A DNA stretch of 32,282 bases, from the NCBI GenBank assembly GCA_964410125.1, contig CAYPGQ010000046.1, positions 1 to 32,282 of the forward strand. Direction: 5' to 3'. Origin of the DNA: G020348385 sp964410125. Its GTDB lineage: Bacteria > Acidobacteriota > Aminicenantia > Aminicenantales > Aminicenantaceae. The notes below the pieces were generated by a model. That model was given only the letters and a program-made list of their open reading frames with translations. It ran no database searches and was not told the DNA's origin. Positions within the stretch are counted from its first letter, which is position 1, and each line of letters opens with the position of its first letter. Shown here piece after piece: positions 29,658 to 32,282 of this stretch. Both the position numbers and the translations under genes were made by a program.

Positions 29658-31994
29658 TTAAAACTCAATCCTGAATGTTGTCCCGGCCTTTTTCTCAAGC
29701 CTGATAGTTCCTCCAAGTTGGTTTGTCAAGTCATTTATTATTTGCAGGCCAAGTGTTTCAGGATTTTGAAAATCTATCCTATCCGGGAAGTCCATCCCTG
29801 TATCTTTCACTATTAAGGTGTACTTGTCTCTTTTATCTTTATGCATCTTGACGCTGATTTCCCCCTTCTCTTTACTGGGGAAAGCATGCTTCAGAGAATT
29901 GGACACAAGTTCATTGATAATCAATCCGCAGGGAATGGCTCTATTAATGTCAAGATATACATCTTTTAGATCCACCTTGAGATTTACAACATTCAATTCG
30001 ACTCTGTACATAGAAAACAAATGTGTTGTCAATCTATCTACATATACTGCAAAGTCAATCCTTGCCATATCTTCCGATTTATAAAGTGTTTCATGGATAA
30101 GAGCCATAGATCTTATTCGGCTCTGACTCTGTTTGAACATCTCAGACATCTTTTTGTCTTTGATCGATCTGGATTGAAGCCTGAGGAGACTGGAGATAAT
30201 CTGCATGTTATTTTTCACCCGGTGGTGGATCTCTCGAAGCAGTATTTCTTTCTCATTTAGAGATTCCATAATCTGTTTTTCTGCATGTTTTTGCTCGGTG
30301 ATGTCGCGATAGATGCTGTAAACTGCAACCTGCTCTCCTCCTATTATAATCGGAGTCCCGAGAATTGACACATCGAACAAAGTTCCATCTTTTCTGCGGC
30401 GAACGGTCTCAAAGCTTACTTTCTCAGCATCTGCTGCGCGCTTTGTAAGAGATCCAGCTTCTTCAAAGAGGTCCTCGGGCACAACTAGATTGTCTAATAA
30501 CTTACCGACTGCCTCCTCATGTGTATACCCGAATATTCTGACAAATTCATCATTCACGCTCAGAATTCTGCCATCTTTGGCATTCAATACAATCGCTTCC
30601 CCTGCGCTCTCGAATAGCTGTTGAAGATAAGTTTTTTCGGCCAGCAACGCTTCCTCCGCATGTTTGCGCTCAATCGCCATGGCCACCTGCTCTGAAATGA
30701 ACATGAGAATATTTTTGTCTTCTTCAGTATACCTGACTCCTTCAGTATAGCTCTGGACAACCAGCACTCCAATATTTCTGTTTTGTGTATTGAGCGGAAC
30801 GCCAAGCCAGTCAATAGATGGTGGCCCAACTGAAATAATCTCACCTTCCTTTTCAAGCTTGTTGAATACATCAGGGGATGCCAGCAGAGGTTCTCCTGTA
30901 CGAAGAACATACTCAGTCAATCCTTTTCCTAGCTTCTGAGGTCCGGGATTCTCCTCGTATTCATCCACAAAATGGGGGAAAGTTAGCATCTGAGCAGCTT
31001 CATCATGGAGCGCAATATAAAAATTATTCTTTGCAGGCATAAGCTCGGTGATGGTCTCATGGATAGCACAATAAAACTCTTCAATATTCCTTGCAGAGTG
31101 GGCAACTTCAGAAAGTTTATACAGCGAAGCCTGGATTTTTTCTGCTTTTTTGCGAGCAGAAATGTCGCGGACAGCAGTCACTCTGACCATGCGCCCTTTA
31201 TAAGGAATAGATCTTCCCCTGAGTTCACCCAAAAAAGTCGAGCCGTCTTTCCTCTGGCCTTTTGCTTCATAAGGTTTTTTGTATCCTGAGAGAACGTTTT
31301 TCAATATCATATCGCGAGATTCCGGCGCAGCGAGTTGCAATACATTCATTCCTTTCAATTCAGACAGTTCGTATCCAAACATTCTGGCAACGGTCTGGTT
31401 TGAATCTAAAATATCCCCTTTCTCGTGAATGACTATTCCTTCCATAGAGGCGTTGGACAACTGCCGGAATCTTTCTTCACTCTCTTTTAGATCTTTTTCA
31501 GCTCGCTTGCGTTCGGTGATGTCTTCTCCTGAACTGAGAGTACTGATGATATTTCCATCATCATCTTCCAGCAAGGTATTGTGCCAGGCAATAATCCTCT
31601 CTTTGCCGCTCCTGGTCAAAACAGGATTTTCAAAATGTTCGTCCGGCTCGATTTCTCCAGCTATCAGCTTTTGGAAAACCTTTTTTACTTCATCTCTGAT
31701 TTTTTGAGGAAGGAAATTATCAAACCAGTTCTTGCCAATAATCTGCTTTTCCTTATATCCCAAAATCTCACAACCCTTTTTATTTATAAGGCTTACTTTT
31801 TGGTCGGCATCAATAACCACAAGAATGACTTCAGCTACATCGAGATACTTCTGTGCTTTTTTTCTTTCATCATCGTGCAGAACAGTAATTGTCTTCTCAC
31901 GCTCAGTTTCTGGCTCCTCCAATTCAGCAATACGCTTTCGTAATTTTCCCAGTTCTTTTTTAAGCCTTTCTTCGGTCTTGTTTTTATTTTCCAT
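29658..31994 (-). CDS. Soluble multi-sensor histidine kinase (PAS-PAS-GAF-PAS-HisKA_2-HATPase)
   Basis: This 778-aa protein has no membrane segment, so it senses cytoplasmic signals. A coiled coil (about 1-50) is followed by PAS (about 48-165), PAS (about 172-285), GAF (about 290-445) and PAS (about 450-572) domains, with typical SGEDITERKRAE and IYRDITEQKHAE ends. The dimerisation segment LREIHHRVKNNMQIISSLL (586-604) is the HisKA_2 type; H591 of HRVKN is the likely phosphorylation site. The ATPase domain has N-box NELVSNSLKHAF (N695 region), DTGMDFPD and LGLQIINDL. This group usually signals to ANTAR or output-lacking regulators; no response regulator is adjacent, so it is an orphan in the window. 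The start at 31994 lacks a clear Shine-Dalgarno. Confidence 0.93.
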   Translation of the reverse strand: MENKNKTEERLKKELGKLRKRIAELEEPETEREKTITVLHDDERKKAQKYLDVAEVILVVIDADQKVSLINKKGCEILGYKEKQIIGKNWFDNFLPQKIRDEVKKVFQKLIAGEIEPDEHFENPVLTRSGKERIIAWHNTLLEDDDGNIISTLSSGEDITERKRAEKDLKESEERFRQLSNASMEGIVIHEKGDILDSNQTVARMFGYELSELKGMNVLQLAAPESRDMILKNVLSGYKKPYEAKGQRKDGSTFLGELRGRSIPYKGRMVRVTAVRDISARKKAEKIQASLYKLSEVAHSARNIEEFYCAIHETITELMPAKNNFYIALHDEAAQMLTFPHFVDEYEENPGPQKLGKGLTEYVLRTGEPLLASPDVFNKLEKEGEIISVGPPSIDWLGVPLNTQNRNIGVLVVQSYTEGVRYTEEDKNILMFISEQVAMAIERKHAEEALLAEKTYLQQLFESAGEAIVLNAKDGRILSVNDEFVRIFGYTHEEAVGKLLDNLVVPEDLFEEAGSLTKRAADAEKVSFETVRRRKDGTLFDVSILGTPIIIGGEQVAVYSIYRDITEQKHAEKQIMESLNEKEILLREIHHRVKNNMQIISSLLRLQSRSIKDKKMSEMFKQSQSRIRSMALIHETLYKSEDMARIDFAVYVDRLTTHLFSMYRVELNVVNLKVDLKDVYLDINRAIPCGLIINELVSNSLKHAFPSKEKGEISVKMHKDKRDKYTLIVKDTGMDFPDRIDFQNPETLGLQIINDLTNQLGGTIRLEKKAGTTFRIEF

Positions 31995-32023
31995 TGAGAT
32001 GTTTCATGAAGAAAGAAGTCATT

Positions 32024-32042
32024 TTACATAAAAAAAATGTAA
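32024..32042. repeat. Inverted repeat upstream of the kinase gene
   Basis: TTACAT (32024-32029) and ATGTAA (32037-32042) are perfect inverted arms around seven A, 30-48 bases before the kinase start codon. It could be an operator in the leader or promoter; no clear -10/-35 pair was found here. Confidence 0.35.
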
Positions 32043-32101
32043 CACATGATGTACCTGAAATCAAATGAGAAGAAAAAACTGTAAAAAATATTGACGTTGA
32101 A

Positions 32102-32124
32102 TTTTATAACTACAAGTTATAAAA
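32102..32124. promoter_or_regulatory. Perfect 10-bp-arm palindrome upstream of the kinase gene
   Basis: TTTTATAACT (32102-32111) and AGTTATAAAA (32115-32124) are perfect inverted arms with a 3-base spacer. The centre is about 119 bases before the kinase start. The length and symmetry suggest a dimeric regulator site. The stem has no T-run after it on either strand beyond the arms, so a terminator is less likely. Confidence 0.5.
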
Positions 32125-32211
32125 ACGATCCATCACAGATTTGAATATTGGAAAGAACGTCGATGAAAATTGAGAATGCTACGAATGTGTTTGAAAGAGC
32201 ACATTTCTAAC

Positions 32212-32239
32212 TTGACAAATTAAAACCATGGAATAGACT
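32212..32239 (+). promoter_or_regulatory. Predicted promoter reading out of the window
   Basis: TTGACA (32212-32217), a 16-bp spacer and TAGACT (32234-32239) suggest a plus-strand promoter for a gene beyond the right edge. The last bases include ATGGAGGAAAAAT (32270-32282), which could be a Shine-Dalgarno or a start codon; the sequence ends too soon to tell. Confidence 0.4.
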
Positions 32240-32282
32240 GAATAAGAGATGTGGTAATTTTGTAGAAGCATGGAGGAAAAAT

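Noticed and set aside
1..32282. CRISPR arrays, insertion sequences, integrases or phage genes
   Set aside because: No regularly spaced repeats, transposase motifs or structural phage proteins were seen on either strand.

Overview
The window looks like chromosomal DNA of an uncultured, non-model Gram-negative bacterium. The combination of PadR regulators paired with prefix-domain MacB/FtsX 'orphan' permeases, a secreted Tricorn-type protease, Tat-exported enzymes, lipoprotein hydrolases and a TonB-dependent receptor is typical of Acidobacteriota/Aminicenantes-like (OP8) genomes. That assignment is an inference from gene content, not a phylogenetic result. No rRNA, tRNA, CRISPR array, integrase or insertion sequence was recognised.

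Layout. 0-3.2 kb: end of a threonine-dehydratase-like gene, then a PadR regulator coupled to an 855-aa permease and a clear terminator. 3.2-8.7 kb: a small possible ribbon-helix-helix protein, a Tat-exported M24/creatinase-like protein, the housekeeping GTPase LepA (EF4), and a Tat-exported L-fucose-isomerase-like protein. 8.9-15.2 kb: a divergent pair of exported peptidases, Tricorn homologue (minus) and M14 carboxypeptidase-like (plus). 15.3-20.2 kb: a second PadR-permease pair whose permease lacks about 260 residues in frame, a terminator, and a GH116 lipoprotein glycosidase. 20.2-21.2 kb: a VapBC-like toxin-antitoxin pair and a relic of a metallophosphoesterase. 21.2-24.3 kb: a small CPAC-containing membrane protein, a TonB-dependent receptor, and a small zinc-finger-like protein. 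24.3-25.4 kb: an XRE-EIIA fusion regulator with a palindromic promoter. 25.4-28.3 kb: an exported phosphorus-hydrolase group (alkaline phosphatase lipoprotein, SNase-like protein, metallophosphoesterase). 28.6-32.3 kb: a PepSY-like lipoprotein, a HipA-like relic, and a soluble PAS/GAF histidine kinase.

How it fits together. Most products are predicted to be exported and hydrolytic (peptides, glycosides, phosphoesters) and alternate with regulators, which suggests a scavenging life on polymers. The observations most worth a second look are: the precise in-frame loss of the first extracytoplasmic domain in permease 2; the XRE-EIIA one-component regulator and its overlapping promoter/operator; an identical 14-bp, Pho-box-like motif upstream of the SNase-like and metallophosphoesterase genes; a cysteine-motif small protein with a nearly leaderless promoter in front of a TonB receptor; and three enzyme-family proteins (M24, SNase, alkaline phosphatase) with substituted active-site positions.
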